A stretch of DNA of 41,607 bases from an uncultured Lachnospiraceae bacterium (GTDB lineage Bacteria; Bacillota; Clostridia; Lachnospirales; Lachnospiraceae). The stretch is from NCBI GenBank assembly GCA_910588965.1, contig CAJUSO010000029.1, positions 1 through 41,607 on the forward strand. Reading direction: 5' to 3'. A program made the position numbers and the translations under genes. The notes below the pieces were generated by a model, which made no database searches, was not told where the DNA came from, and saw only the letters and a program-made list of their open reading frames with translations. Every line of letters starts with the position of its first letter. Position 1 is the first letter of the stretch. Below are positions 24,343 to 33,220 of this stretch, piece after piece.

Positions 24343-25662
24343 TTATATTTTATTAAAAGGGTTTTTATATTCCGCTACAACGCCCAGCTGTTCCTCAATG
24401 CGAAGAAGCTGGTTGTATTTGGCCGTCCGCTCTGCCCTGCAGGGCGCCCCCGTCTTAATCTGCCCTGCATTAACTGCTACGGCCAGATCCGCGATAAAGG
24501 TATCCTCCGTCTCACCGGAACGGTGGGAAATCACTGCCCGGTAAGCATTTTTATGGGCGGTCTCAATCGCCTCCATGGCCTCTGTCAATGTGCCGATTTG
24601 GTTTACCTTAATTAAAATGGCGTTTGCCGTGCGCAGTTTAATCCCGGCATCCAGGCGCTTGGTATTGGTTACGAATAAATCATCCCCTACCAGCTGCATC
24701 CGCCCGCCCAGCTGCTCTGTCATTGCCTGCCAGCCATCCCAATCCTCTTCGTCCAGGCCGTCCTCAATGGAAATAATGGGATATTTCTCAATCAGTTCCG
24801 CATAATAGGCAATCATACCATCCGTATCCCGGGAAACCTTTTCCCCCCTGGCCTTGGATTCCCCCGGGAAATGGTACAGTCCTGTCTTGGCGTCATACAG
24901 CTCGCTGGCTGCCACATCCAGGGCAATCTTGAAATCCTCCCCAGGACGGTAGCCGGAGGCCTTCACTGCCTCTAGGATTAAATCCAGGGCGGAGGCCGTA
25001 TCCGGAAGGTCTGGGGCGAATCCGCCCTCATCCCCGACAGCGGTGCTAAGGCCGCCTTTCTCACAGATTTTCTTCAGGTTATGGTATACCTCTGCGCACA
25101 TGCGCAGTGCATCCCGATAGCTTTGGGCGCCCACAGGCATAATCATAAATTCCTGGAAATCCACTGTATTAGCGGCATGGCGCCCGCCGTTGAGGATATT
25201 CATCATTGGGACCGGCATCTGCCTGGCATTGGCGCCGCCCAAGTATTGGTACAGGGGAACCCCCAAAGCCTTCGCGGCTGCCCTGGCTGTGGCAAGCGAC
25301 ACGCTAAGCATGGCATTGGCGCCCAGGTTAATTTTGTCGTCAGTGCCATCCTCCGCAATTAAAATACGGTCAACCTCCACCTGGTTCAGCGCATTCTTGC
25401 CGACCAGGGCTTTGGCAATTTTGTCATTCACATGCTTCACGGCATTCTGGACACCCAAGCCAAAATACCTTGGCTCCCCATCCCTAAGCTCCACTGCCTC
25501 AAATTTGCCTGTAGACGCACCGGAAGGGACAGCGGCACGCCCTGTCGTTTTCCTTCCGCTGCCGCTATCCTCTACCGACACATCTGCTTCCACGGTAGGG
25601 TTTCCCCTGGAATCCAGGATTTCCCTGGCATGGACCTCTGTAATCTTTAAGCTCAAACTCAT
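24343..25662 (-). CDS. eno: Enolase
   Basis: A 439-residue glycolytic enzyme interconverting 2-phosphoglycerate and phosphoenolpyruvate. The N-terminus (ITEVHAREILDSRGNPTVE), the loop PSGASTGKFEAVELRDG, the metal ligands in SIEDGLDEEDWDG and VGDDLFVTN, and the closing SHRSGETEDTFIADLAV are all present. The start at 25662 (MSLSLKITEV) follows AAAGGAG; the frame is open six codons upstream. It appears monocistronic, with a TATAAT-like -10 on the minus strand at 25752-25757 but no convincing -35. Confidence 0.98.
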   Translation of the reverse strand: MSLSLKITEVHAREILDSRGNPTVEADVSVEDSGSGRKTTGRAAVPSGASTGKFEAVELRDGEPRYFGLGVQNAVKHVNDKIAKALVGKNALNQVEVDRILIAEDGTDDKINLGANAMLSVSLATARAAAKALGVPLYQYLGGANARQMPVPMMNILNGGRHAANTVDFQEFMIMPVGAQSYRDALRMCAEVYHNLKKICEKGGLSTAVGDEGGFAPDLPDTASALDLILEAVKASGYRPGEDFKIALDVAASELYDAKTGLYHFPGESKARGEKVSRDTDGMIAYYAELIEKYPIISIEDGLDEEDWDGWQAMTEQLGGRMQLVGDDLFVTNTKRLDAGIKLRTANAILIKVNQIGTLTEAMEAIETAHKNAYRAVISHRSGETEDTFIADLAVAVNAGQIKTGAPCRAERTAKYNQLLRIEEQLGVVAEYKNPFNKI

Positions 25663-25822
25663 AGCTGCTCTCCTTTCCATTCTGCCCTATGGCCGCTTTA
25701 CGGCTCCACAGTTACATACTGCTTTCTTTCAGTATTTGCAGAATTTCCAGGATTATACGGCTAAAATCCCTGTATAAGGGGGAAGCACAGGGAATGATCC
25801 CTTTTCCCTCCCCAAGGGAACG

Positions 25823-26902
25823 TTAAAACGGCATATCCAGCACATCCGGGATAAAGGATGAACCTACCATTCCCAGGAAAAACAGGCAGATTACCGCACT
25901 GAGCAGCAGGCAGATGCACAGCATTGCCGCAAATTTATTCAATTTCTCCTGGGGAACCAATGAAGTCATCGTCACCAAAACCACAATACTTGCCCAAAAT
26001 ACAGCCAGGAAAAACACAACCATCCCCACATAAATATTTATCACGGATAAAACCATGGCCACAGCAAGCCCTGGCAGCAAGTTCAGGCTCCTAAGGCCGG
26101 AAAGTGACAGCATCTGCTTAAACGATGTCGGGATTTTAATTGCCAAATGCCCCACCAGCATGGTTCCTGCAAAAATCGCTGCATTTGCAAAGGAAAAAAT
26201 GACAAAGAACACCAAAATCCGGAAAAACGGCACGGACATATCCGGCATCATGGAAGAAAACCCTCCCAAGCTCGCCCGGATTTTGGCAATACTGCTCATT
26301 AAAGCCGCTGACACATAAAACGTGTACAGAAGACCTTCCAGCAGCACTAAAAGAAGGGATGCCTTCAAATCTGCCTTCATTACCAATTCCCTTCCGGCCA
26401 ATACAGGACTTTTCACCGCATTCCATATCATTTTAAAGAAATCCTGCGCATACGCCGCTGCCTGCTGGCTGTTAAATGCCTTGCCCGGCTGGCCTCCAGG
26501 GTATGGATTCCCTGGCTGGCCCTGCCAATCCTGGCCGCCCGGCTGCCCCCCAGGGTATGGATTCCCCGGCTGGCCTCCAGGGTATGGATTCCCTGGCTGG
26601 CCTCCAGGGTACGGATTCCCTGGCTGGCCCTGCCAATCCTGGCTGCCTGGCTGCCCTCCAGGGTATGGATTCCCTGGCTGGCCTCCAGGATATGCCCCGC
26701 CTGGCTGCCCTGGCCAATCCTGGCTGCCTGGCTGGCCGCCTGCATAGCCTGGCTGGTCTATCGTCGGCCCGCGGTGAATGTGTTGGTTCCTATTTTCCTG
26801 ATTTGATTGTATTGCTCCACCCTGTTTTTCTGCGTGCAGCTGGCAGGAACATATTTCCCCTTCCTGCAGGGGGCGTCCACATTTCGTACAAAATTTACTC
26901 AT
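25823..26902 (-). CDS. Zinc-ribbon membrane protein with Pro/Gly repeats, Yip1-like
   Basis: A 359-residue protein. The N-terminal zinc ribbon is C5-x2-C8 and C18-x-C20. Residues about 50-140 form a low-complexity linker of GQPGNPYPG and GQPGSQDW units (DNA repeats at about 26483-26750). After that come five or so hydrophobic helices (about 180-350) with a Yip1-like pattern (ADLKASLLLVLLEGLL, then SFKQMLSLSGLRSL). No signal peptide is seen, so ribbon and linker should be cytoplasmic. It starts 15 bases after the TcaA-like gene and is the last gene of the scpA-scpB operon. The function is unknown; bacterial Yip1-type proteins are poorly studied. Confidence 0.75.
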   Translation of the reverse strand: MSKFCTKCGRPLQEGEICSCQLHAEKQGGAIQSNQENRNQHIHRGPTIDQPGYAGGQPGSQDWPGQPGGAYPGGQPGNPYPGGQPGSQDWQGQPGNPYPGGQPGNPYPGGQPGNPYPGGQPGGQDWQGQPGNPYPGGQPGKAFNSQQAAAYAQDFFKMIWNAVKSPVLAGRELVMKADLKASLLLVLLEGLLYTFYVSAALMSSIAKIRASLGGFSSMMPDMSVPFFRILVFFVIFSFANAAIFAGTMLVGHLAIKIPTSFKQMLSLSGLRSLNLLPGLAVAMVLSVINIYVGMVVFFLAVFWASIVVLVTMTSLVPQEKLNKFAAMLCICLLLSAVICLFFLGMVGSSFIPDVLDMPF

Positions 26903-26917
26903 TTTCCTCTCTCCTTT

Positions 26918-28594
26918 TTAATAATAAAGCATTTCACAACCAAGGCCTACCTGCACCCATTCCCCATTTTCCTTCACAAAGCGGAATTGGCATTCCCCAG
27001 TCCCGCTATATGTATCACTCTCTTCCTCCCCGCTCCAATAATCCTCATAAATGTAGCCTACGCTATACTCAAAGCCCACGTGGACTGCGGCGCCCTCGCT
27101 GCCATACACAGTGCCTTCCATATTGCTGACTGTAATCTCCTGCAGCCTCGTGTCGCCCTGGCTGGCCTCAGACATCAGATACTCATAGTATTCCTTTATT
27201 TCCTGGCGAAGTTCCTGGTTTTCGGTAAACAACTCCTCCACGGCGCTGAAATCTTTCCCTGCTATGGCTGCGCCGTAAATCTGCTTCATATTCTCACCGG
27301 CCTTCTGTACGAGGGCATCCTGGATTTCTTCCTTTATCTGCATTGCCTCCAGATAATATTGGGAACTGTCATATCCCACCTGTATGGTTTCCTCCACATC
27401 CTCCATATCTTCTAAGGCCACTTCCACTTCATGGGAGCCATAGAACAAGTAAGGGATAAGATAACTATCCAGGTAAGCATCCTCCTGGCTTCCCTCCTCC
27501 AGATTACGGTAGCCTTCCCCCAGCGGAACCCCGTCTAAGCTTACAGCGGCTCCTGCAGGGACATAAATGCGGTAATCCTGGTAGACTATGCCCGCAAGGC
27601 TGACCTTCCATTTCCCAGAAGCCTGGTCTAAGGATACGGGATAGGTCTTGTTGCTGGTATCCCCTTCTGCCCGATAATCAATGCGGACTGTCCGCATCAT
27701 AGGCGTATCGCCTGACAACCCCAGATTCTCCCCCCATTGGTAGAGGCTCTCTTCCCATTCACTCCCCTCGTTTACTTGGTAATGATTCACCACGCCCAGG
27801 CTGGACTGTGCCATTGCCTTTGCAAACATCCCTGCATTGATAAACGGGTCATCTTCCCCCAGGCCTAACTGCGCAATATCCAGCTGCCCATATGCTTCCT
27901 CCAAATCCCCATTCGCCATGTTTACAAAGTACTGCTCTGCCACCTGCTTCATATCCCCGCTTTTGGCCAGGACCTTAACACTCCCCACAATTACAAGGAC
28001 CAGCAGAAGGGACTCTGCGATAACAGCAAACGCCCATTTAGGGAAGGGCTTCTTGACAACTTGCTGCTGGCCAAAAGCCCCATAGCCTCCCTCCTGCCCA
28101 TAACCTTGGCCTGTATGTCCCTGCCCGGCGCCATAGCCCTGGCCGTAACCTTGGTTCTGGGTATTTGATGTCCCTGCCCCATAGCCCTGGCTCTGGGCAT
28201 CCGTTCCCTGGCTGTAGCCCTGGCCACTTGATGTATCCTGACCGTAACCTGGGCCCGTATATCCCTGACCGGCGCCATTGCCCTGGCCGTAACCTTGGTT
28301 CTGGGTATTTGATGTCCCTGCCCCATAGCCTTGACCCTGGGTATCCGTCGCCTGGCTGTAGCCCTGGCCACTTGATGTATCCTGACCATAACCTTGGGCC
28401 GTATGCCCCTGCCCGGCGCCATAGCCCTGGCCACTTGATGTATCCTGACCATTGCCCTGGGCACCTGTTGCCTGGCTGCCGGGACTGCTTCCCTCTTGCC
28501 CGTTCAATGCTGCCGCCTCCTGCAGGTTCACCCCGCAGTACCCGCAAAATAACGCTTCCGCTTCATTTTCATTTCCGCAATTCGGACATTTCAT
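26918..28594 (-). CDS. TcaA-like zinc-ribbon membrane protein with GYGQ-rich linker
   Basis: A 558-residue protein built as zinc ribbon (C3, C6, C17, C20), Gly/Tyr/Gln/Ser-rich linker (about 45-175), one membrane helix (187-209) and a large extracytoplasmic part (210-558) rich in acidic residues. This plan matches TcaA-type proteins, envelope proteins linked in staphylococci to glycopeptide response. The linker contains two nearly identical 48-residue units (61-108 and 109-156; DNA 28127-28414) made of GYGQ, SSGQGYSQ and SNTQNQGYGQ. The C-terminal third has an NTF2-like look (FTENQELRQEIKEYYEYL). It lies 15 bases from each neighbour. Its ligand and role are unknown. Confidence 0.75.
   Translation of the reverse strand: MKCPNCGNENEAEALFCGYCGVNLQEAAALNGQEGSSPGSQATGAQGNGQDTSSGQGYGAGQGHTAQGYGQDTSSGQGYSQATDTQGQGYGAGTSNTQNQGYGQGNGAGQGYTGPGYGQDTSSGQGYSQGTDAQSQGYGAGTSNTQNQGYGQGYGAGQGHTGQGYGQEGGYGAFGQQQVVKKPFPKWAFAVIAESLLLVLVIVGSVKVLAKSGDMKQVAEQYFVNMANGDLEEAYGQLDIAQLGLGEDDPFINAGMFAKAMAQSSLGVVNHYQVNEGSEWEESLYQWGENLGLSGDTPMMRTVRIDYRAEGDTSNKTYPVSLDQASGKWKVSLAGIVYQDYRIYVPAGAAVSLDGVPLGEGYRNLEEGSQEDAYLDSYLIPYLFYGSHEVEVALEDMEDVEETIQVGYDSSQYYLEAMQIKEEIQDALVQKAGENMKQIYGAAIAGKDFSAVEELFTENQELRQEIKEYYEYLMSEASQGDTRLQEITVSNMEGTVYGSEGAAVHVGFEYSVGYIYEDYWSGEEESDTYSGTGECQFRFVKENGEWVQVGLGCEMLYY
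28127..28414 (-). repeat. Two 144-bp direct repeats in the TcaA-like gene
   Basis: Two consecutive in-frame 144-bp units, encoding residues 61-108 and 109-156, differ at only a few codons. A partial third unit follows (residues 157-173). The identity at DNA level points to recent expansion or gene conversion, so copy number may vary between strains. Confidence 0.8.
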
Positions 28595-28609
28595 AATTCC
28601 CCCTCCTTC

Positions 28610-29224
28610 CTAAAGGTGCCCAGACAAAAATTCCACATTCGACCGTTCTGTACTTGTCATATTTCCAGAAATCTGTTCCATATTGGAATTCCTGACGGGG
28701 ATTTCCTTATACCACGCTTTCTGGTCGAAATACGCCTGGATTTCCTCATTTTGGAATTGATATCCATACCTTGCATACATTTCATTGATTACCATCTGGA
28801 TTATGCTCTTCCCCTGGGGCAGCCCTTCAAAAGTTTGGCTGTTTAAATCTGCCACATCCGCGTCGGTCATCAGGCGCTCTGAGCTATAGGTGCATAAAAA
28901 CCCATTCTCTCCTGCTGCCTCTTGCCCCTCTTCTGCCTCCTGCCCCTTATCCTCCTTAGCGCCTGCTTTTTTGCTGCTCCCTGCAGCCTTTACCTCAAAG
29001 GGCTCCATCTTCTTGGAAACCCCCTCTTCCCCGCTTCCCCCGCCAGCCTCAGCCTGGGAATCTGCGGCCAGCCCAGCCTCCTGGGCAGCAGCGGCATACT
29101 CCCGCATTTTATCCTCCGACAGCTTCGGCGGGCGGGACATAACGAAAAGCACCCCTAGCAAAGCCGCCAACACCGCCAGCAGGATACCCAAAAACACTGC
29201 GATTAAGTTTCCACGATTTTTCAT
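28610..29224 (-). CDS. Membrane-anchored YARHG-domain protein
   Basis: A 204-residue protein with an N-terminal membrane anchor (about 7-29), a charged Ala/Glu/Lys-rich linker (about 30-115), and a C-terminal YARHG domain (about 128-185), recognised from LMTDADVADLNSQ and INEMYARYGYQF, with EIQAYFDQKAWY after. The defining H of YARHG is Y here. YARHG domains are found on the outside of the cell in many Firmicutes, often with zinc-ribbon proteins; their function is not known. The start at 29224 follows AGGAGGG; a longer reading to 29260 lacks support. It lies between scpB (62 bases) and the TcaA-like gene (15 bases). Confidence 0.82.
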   Translation of the reverse strand: MKNRGNLIAVFLGILLAVLAALLGVLFVMSRPPKLSEDKMREYAAAAQEAGLAADSQAEAGGGSGEEGVSKKMEPFEVKAAGSSKKAGAKEDKGQEAEEGQEAAGENGFLCTYSSERLMTDADVADLNSQTFEGLPQGKSIIQMVINEMYARYGYQFQNEEIQAYFDQKAWYKEIPVRNSNMEQISGNMTSTERSNVEFLSGHL

Positions 29225-29286
29225 ATTCCCTCCTGTCTCCTTCCTAACTGCAAAAGCCATATTTTAACCGTTCCTTGCGCCTACCC

Positions 29287-29853
29287 CTAAACCTCCAGCT
29301 TCTGGCCCATCTCATCCTCTGCCTGGCGCCGGAATTCCTCCAGCTGTTCTGGGTTTAACATGGGAAGCTCCTCAATAGACTGGACGCCAAAATTCCTTAA
29401 AAATTCCTCTGTCGTCCCAAACAGAAGTGGCCGCCCCGGCGCATCCAGCCGCCCCAGCTCGCATACCAGGCCATACTCCACCAGCTTATTGATGGCATGG
29501 GCACAGGAAACGCCCCGGATTTTCTCCACCTCCAGACGGGTGATAGGCTGCTTGTAGGCAATGATGGAAAGGGTCTCTAGCAGCACATCCGTCAGTGCAT
29601 GGCGTTTCGGCTGCTTGGCCACTTGGATAAGGTATTCATAGATTTCCTTCTTCGTACACAGCTGGACGGCATCTTCCACCTCAATGATCTGGATCCCCCT
29701 GTCCTCCTTCGCGTAACGCCCCATCATATGGCGCACCCGCTCACGGACTTCCTCCTGGCGCATCCCCAAGGCTTCTGCAAGGCTATCTATCCTTACGGAC
29801 TCCCCCATAGCGAAAAGAATCCCTTCTATCGCTGCTTCCTGGCTCTCGTACAT
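29287..29853 (-). CDS. scpB: Segregation and condensation protein B
   Basis: A 188-residue ScpB, the winged-helix kite subunit of the SMC-ScpAB condensin that compacts and separates chromosomes. The N-terminal and C-terminal winged helices are visible (AAIEGILFAMGE, then ETLSIIAYKQPITRLEVEKIRGV, and LVCELGRLDAPGRPLLFGTT). The start follows AGGAGGGG. It comes 27 bases after scpA. smc itself is not in the window. Confidence 0.97.
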   Translation of the reverse strand: MYESQEAAIEGILFAMGESVRIDSLAEALGMRQEEVRERVRHMMGRYAKEDRGIQIIEVEDAVQLCTKKEIYEYLIQVAKQPKRHALTDVLLETLSIIAYKQPITRLEVEKIRGVSCAHAINKLVEYGLVCELGRLDAPGRPLLFGTTEEFLRNFGVQSIEELPMLNPEQLEEFRRQAEDEMGQKLEV

Positions 29854-29880
29854 CTTACCCCTCCTTCTGCCTGTATGGAT

Positions 29881-30642
29881 TTATGCCGGAACCGGATTCC
29901 CCTGTTTTCCTGCATAGATTGTAATGTCGTCAAAAATATGCTCCTGGGAAATGGAAACCTTACCTGTCTTCATCAGTTCCAAGATAGACAGGAATGTGAC
30001 AATGACTTCCATTTTTGTGCACTGTGCTTCCAAAAGGCTGCGGAAGCTGAATTTCGGGTGTTCCAATATGTATTGCTCCAGAAAAGCCATCCGGTCCTCT
30101 AGCGATACCTCTTCCCTTTCAATTTTCCCAAAACGGGAACGGATTGGGTCAATCTTATCCTCCTGCCTGCGCATGATAGATGTAAAGATTGCCTTCAGCT
30201 TCTTCAAGGTCACTTCTGACAAAAGCTCCTGCAAATCCACAGGCTCTTCATATTGCCGGACTTCCTCTGGGATGGTAGGCGTTTTAAACAGCACTTTTTG
30301 GGCTTCCGCCTGCCTTTCCCTCAGTTCATAAGACATGCATTTGTACATTTTATATTCCAAAAGCCTCTGTACCAGCTCTGCCCTGGGATCCGCCTCTTCC
30401 TCCGCTTCTTCTTCCTTAGGGAGGAGCATCCGTGATTTGATATCCAAGAGGGTAGCCGCCATGACCAGGAACTCGCTGACCACATTTAAGTCCTGCCGCT
30501 CCATTTCCTGGATATAGGCAATGTATTGGCGGGTGATTTCCACAATCGGGATATCGTAAATATTTACCTTATTCTTTTCCAACAGGTGCAGGAGCAAGTC
30601 CAAAGGCCCTTCAAAGACCTGCAGCTTTACCTCTAAATCCAT
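29881..30642 (-). CDS. scpA: Segregation and condensation protein A
   Basis: A 253-residue ScpA, the kleisin that closes the SMC ring. The N-terminus (KLQVFEGPLDLLLHLLEKNK) is the conserved Smc-neck binding part, and the C-terminal winged helix includes SILELMKTGKVSISQ. The start at 30642 follows AAGGAGG; the frame stays open 36 codons further upstream without family similarity. A promoter candidate overlaps the end of the upstream metallophosphoesterase gene. Confidence 0.97.
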   Translation of the reverse strand: MDLEVKLQVFEGPLDLLLHLLEKNKVNIYDIPIVEITRQYIAYIQEMERQDLNVVSEFLVMAATLLDIKSRMLLPKEEEAEEEADPRAELVQRLLEYKMYKCMSYELRERQAEAQKVLFKTPTIPEEVRQYEEPVDLQELLSEVTLKKLKAIFTSIMRRQEDKIDPIRSRFGKIEREEVSLEDRMAFLEQYILEHPKFSFRSLLEAQCTKMEVIVTFLSILELMKTGKVSISQEHIFDDITIYAGKQGNPVPA

Positions 30643-30765
30643 GGGGAACCTCCTTGGGAATTTTTGCAAAGCCGCATTCCTCTTACTTCCCGGCTCCGCA
30701 GGGCATAACCATCCGGTATGGGGCCTACATAGGCCCAACTGCCAGACCATTGCGCATCACCACAT

Positions 30766-30794
30766 ATTTTATACATATTGGCCCCACTTTTCAA
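30766..30794 (-). promoter_or_regulatory. Candidate scpA promoter
   Basis: Minus-strand -35 TTGAAA (30789-30794), 17-base spacer, -10 TAAAAT (30766-30771). The -35 includes the last bases of the upstream phosphoesterase gene, so scpAB can be transcribed on its own as well as by read-through. Confidence 0.5.
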
Positions 30795-31657
30795 GAAATT
30801 TTTTCTTCTGGAAGAAATTTAACGGAAAGCAGCTCCGCACGGTTGAAAACCCGGATATGGAACGTATGGGTGCCAAGCCCCCGGCTGACAATAATGGCGC
30901 TGCCCCCCAGCTGGAGCTTACCGGCATCGTATTTGGGGAACCAGGTAAACTGCGGGGAAATCAGGCTGCCGAAGCCAGGGATGCGGATTAAGCCGCCGTG
31001 GTTATGCCCACAGAACGCAACGTCCGCACCCCAAGCAGCGTATTCCTGGGCATAAGCAGGGTTATGCGCCAGTAGGATTTGGAATAATTCCGGCCTTTCC
31101 ATAGGCAGGCGGCGCTCCATATAGCCAGGCTCCAAAGGGATGGCCCTTCCCTTCTCATAATATTCCAAGTCCAGCTCCAGGGCAGAAAGCATCACGCGGT
31201 TCCCGCCCAGGGGGATTTCCAGGCTCTTCGTCTCCAGGATGGCGGCGCCAAGGCTTTTGGCTTCCTGCAGATATTGGAGGAATAGCGGGTGCTGCACCGC
31301 TTCTGTATCCCGCAGCCGGCTTTCATGGTTGCCATAGCTATAGTAGACAGGGGCAATCTTAACCAGCTCCCCCAATGTGCCAAGGGCGGACTGATACGTT
31401 TCGGGGTATTTTGATACCAGCATATCCCCTGGGATTAAAATCGCCTGGGGAGCCAAGGCGCGCACCTGGCCTATCAGCCTCTGGTTATTTTTACCATAGG
31501 TAAAGCCATGGAGATCCGCAAGCACCGCTACAGCTGCAGGGGATTTTAATTTTGGGGAAGAAACCTCGTATTCCGTCACCTGGAACTTCGTCAGCTCCCA
31601 TTTCTGCCATAAGGCAGAGCAAATGATAATAATTACCATGATACCTAAAAATTCCAT
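30791..31657 (-). CDS. Membrane-anchored metallophosphoesterase, YaeI/YkuE-like
   Basis: A 288-residue calcineurin-like phosphoesterase with an N-terminal hydrophobic anchor (about 3-17). The two-metal motifs are present: D48-L-H50, G77-D78, G109-N-H-E112, a histidine in LLAHNP, and GHNHGG in the last third. In related YkuE/YaeI proteins the substrate is a phospholipid or UDP-diacylglucosamine-like compound, but that cannot be told from this sequence. The start follows AGGAAGGG. It is divergent from the dacF-like gene across 252 bases that hold no gene, and upstream of scpA in the same direction. Confidence 0.88.
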   Translation of the reverse strand: MEFLGIMVIIIICSALWQKWELTKFQVTEYEVSSPKLKSPAAVAVLADLHGFTYGKNNQRLIGQVRALAPQAILIPGDMLVSKYPETYQSALGTLGELVKIAPVYYSYGNHESRLRDTEAVQHPLFLQYLQEAKSLGAAILETKSLEIPLGGNRVMLSALELDLEYYEKGRAIPLEPGYMERRLPMERPELFQILLAHNPAYAQEYAAWGADVAFCGHNHGGLIRIPGFGSLISPQFTWFPKYDAGKLQLGGSAIIVSRGLGTHTFHIRVFNRAELLSVKFLPEEKIS

Positions 31658-31909
31658 TTAAAATCCCTTCCTGTCCTAGCTGTATGCGCTAATCTCTCTG
31701 CACGGGCGCTTGATGCTTCCCGTCCCGCCGCTTTCCCTATTTTACCACGCCTGCAGGCAAATCACAAGTTTTATCTACCAGCCCAACCCAGCCGCCCAAC
31801 CCGTCCAATGGCATAACCATGCGGGGCTGGCATCAAATCCTTCAAACTTAGACGCATAATATACAAGCCTTCCGCTTACATTTATTATATATGTTTCGGA
31901 GGTCATGCC

Positions 31910-33145
31910 ATGCGTTGTCTATTATCTATCTTATTATCCATATCCCTGCTGCTGCCGTCCCCGCGCCCAATGGCAGGCGCAGCGCCGTCCCTTACAGGCA
32001 GCGGGATGGGCAGCCTGCCCAGCCGGCAAAATGCAGATACTGAGGCTGCCACGCCCCCTGCCGGGGAAGTTGCCGTATCCGCCCCTTCTGTTGTCTTGAT
32101 GGAGGCCTCCACCGGCCAGGCCATCTATGAGAAAGAGCCGCACGCCTCACTGCATCCTGCCAGCATCACAAAGATTATGACGATGATCCTAATCTTTGAC
32201 GCCTTGGAGGAAGGTAAAATCTCCCCAGAGGATACCGTCACCGTTTCTGAATACGCTGCCAGCATGGGAGGTTCCCAGGTATTCCTGGAGCCTGGCGAAA
32301 CCCAGACCGTGGATACCATGCTGAAATGCATTTCCGTGGCCAGCGCAAATGACGCCTGCGTGGCCATGGCTGAGCATATCTGGGGAAGCGAGCAGGAATT
32401 TGTAAACCAGATGAACCAGCGTGCCAAAGGCCTTGGCATGGAGCACACCAACTTCGTCAACTGCTGCGGCCTGGATGTGGACGGCCACATGACCACCGCC
32501 TATGACGTAGCCCTGATGTCCCGGGAACTGATTACCAAATACCCCCAAATCCATGATTACTGCACCATCTGGATGGAAAACATCACCCATGTGACCCGGC
32601 GGGGCTCTGAAGAGTTTGGCCTGGCCAACACCAACAAGCTTATCCGCCAATACGAATATGCCACCGGCCTCAAGACAGGTTCCACTTCCCTGGCCAAATT
32701 CTGTGTCTCCGCCACAGCCAAAAAAAACGGCTTGGAACTGATTGCCGTCATCATGGCTGCGCCAGACCCGAAGGTACGCTTCCAAGACGCCATCTCACTC
32801 TTAAATTATGGTTTTGGGAAATGCCAGGTATATAAGGATGAGAACACGGATAAGCTTCCTCCCCTAGCCGTCCAGGGCGGCACCGAGGACAGCGTGCCGC
32901 TGGCTTATGCATCTGAGTTTTCCTACCTGGATGTAAGCGGCGCGGATCTGTCAGCGGTCACCAAGGAACTGAAGCTTCCGGAAGCGGTAAAAGCCCCTAT
33001 GGAAAAAGGCGGTGTAGCTGGGAAGGCAACCTATTTGTTAAACGGGAACGAAATCGGCTCTGTGGATATCCTCTTCCAGAAAGGGGTGGAAAAAGCGCTG
33101 TTTAAAGACTATTTCTTAGACGCTTTGGGGGAATTTTTCATCTGA
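31910..33145 (+). CDS. dacF: D-alanyl-D-alanine carboxypeptidase, peptidase S11
   Basis: A 411-residue penicillin-binding protein that trims the terminal D-Ala of peptidoglycan stem peptides. It has an N-terminal signal (about 1-24), then the active-site motifs S85-I-T-K88, S145-A-N147 and K255-T-G257, and a C-terminal beta-rich domain ending in a short amphipathic tail (ALFKDYFLDALGEFFI) for membrane contact. The start at 31910 is seven bases after GGAGG; a nearer ATG at 31905 is out of frame. The name dacF is a best guess by size and lineage; dacA or dacB-type names would also fit. It converges on the cls gene. Confidence 0.88.
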   Translation: MRCLLSILLSISLLLPSPRPMAGAAPSLTGSGMGSLPSRQNADTEAATPPAGEVAVSAPSVVLMEASTGQAIYEKEPHASLHPASITKIMTMILIFDALEEGKISPEDTVTVSEYAASMGGSQVFLEPGETQTVDTMLKCISVASANDACVAMAEHIWGSEQEFVNQMNQRAKGLGMEHTNFVNCCGLDVDGHMTTAYDVALMSRELITKYPQIHDYCTIWMENITHVTRRGSEEFGLANTNKLIRQYEYATGLKTGSTSLAKFCVSATAKKNGLELIAVIMAAPDPKVRFQDAISLLNYGFGKCQVYKDENTDKLPPLAVQGGTEDSVPLAYASEFSYLDVSGADLSAVTKELKLPEAVKAPMEKGGVAGKATYLLNGNEIGSVDILFQKGVEKALFKDYFLDALGEFFI

Positions 33146-33153
33146 CTATAAAT

Positions 33154-33196
33154 GGGGCGCCGTCCCGTCATCTGCTTTGATGGCTTGCGGCGCCCC
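33154..33196. terminator. Hairpin between convergent dacF and cls
   Basis: GGGGCGCCG (33154-33162) pairs with CGGCGCCCC (33188-33196), with an inner CATC/GATG. It is GC-rich with no strong U-tract but is placed between two convergent stops. Confidence 0.6.
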
Positions 33197-33220
33197 GGTT
33201 ATAAACGGAAAAACACAGCC

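Noticed and set aside
26322..27129. Long plus-strand readings opposite the repeat-containing genes.
   Set aside because: They are antisense reflections of the Pro/Gly and GYGQ repeat codons and have no start signals.
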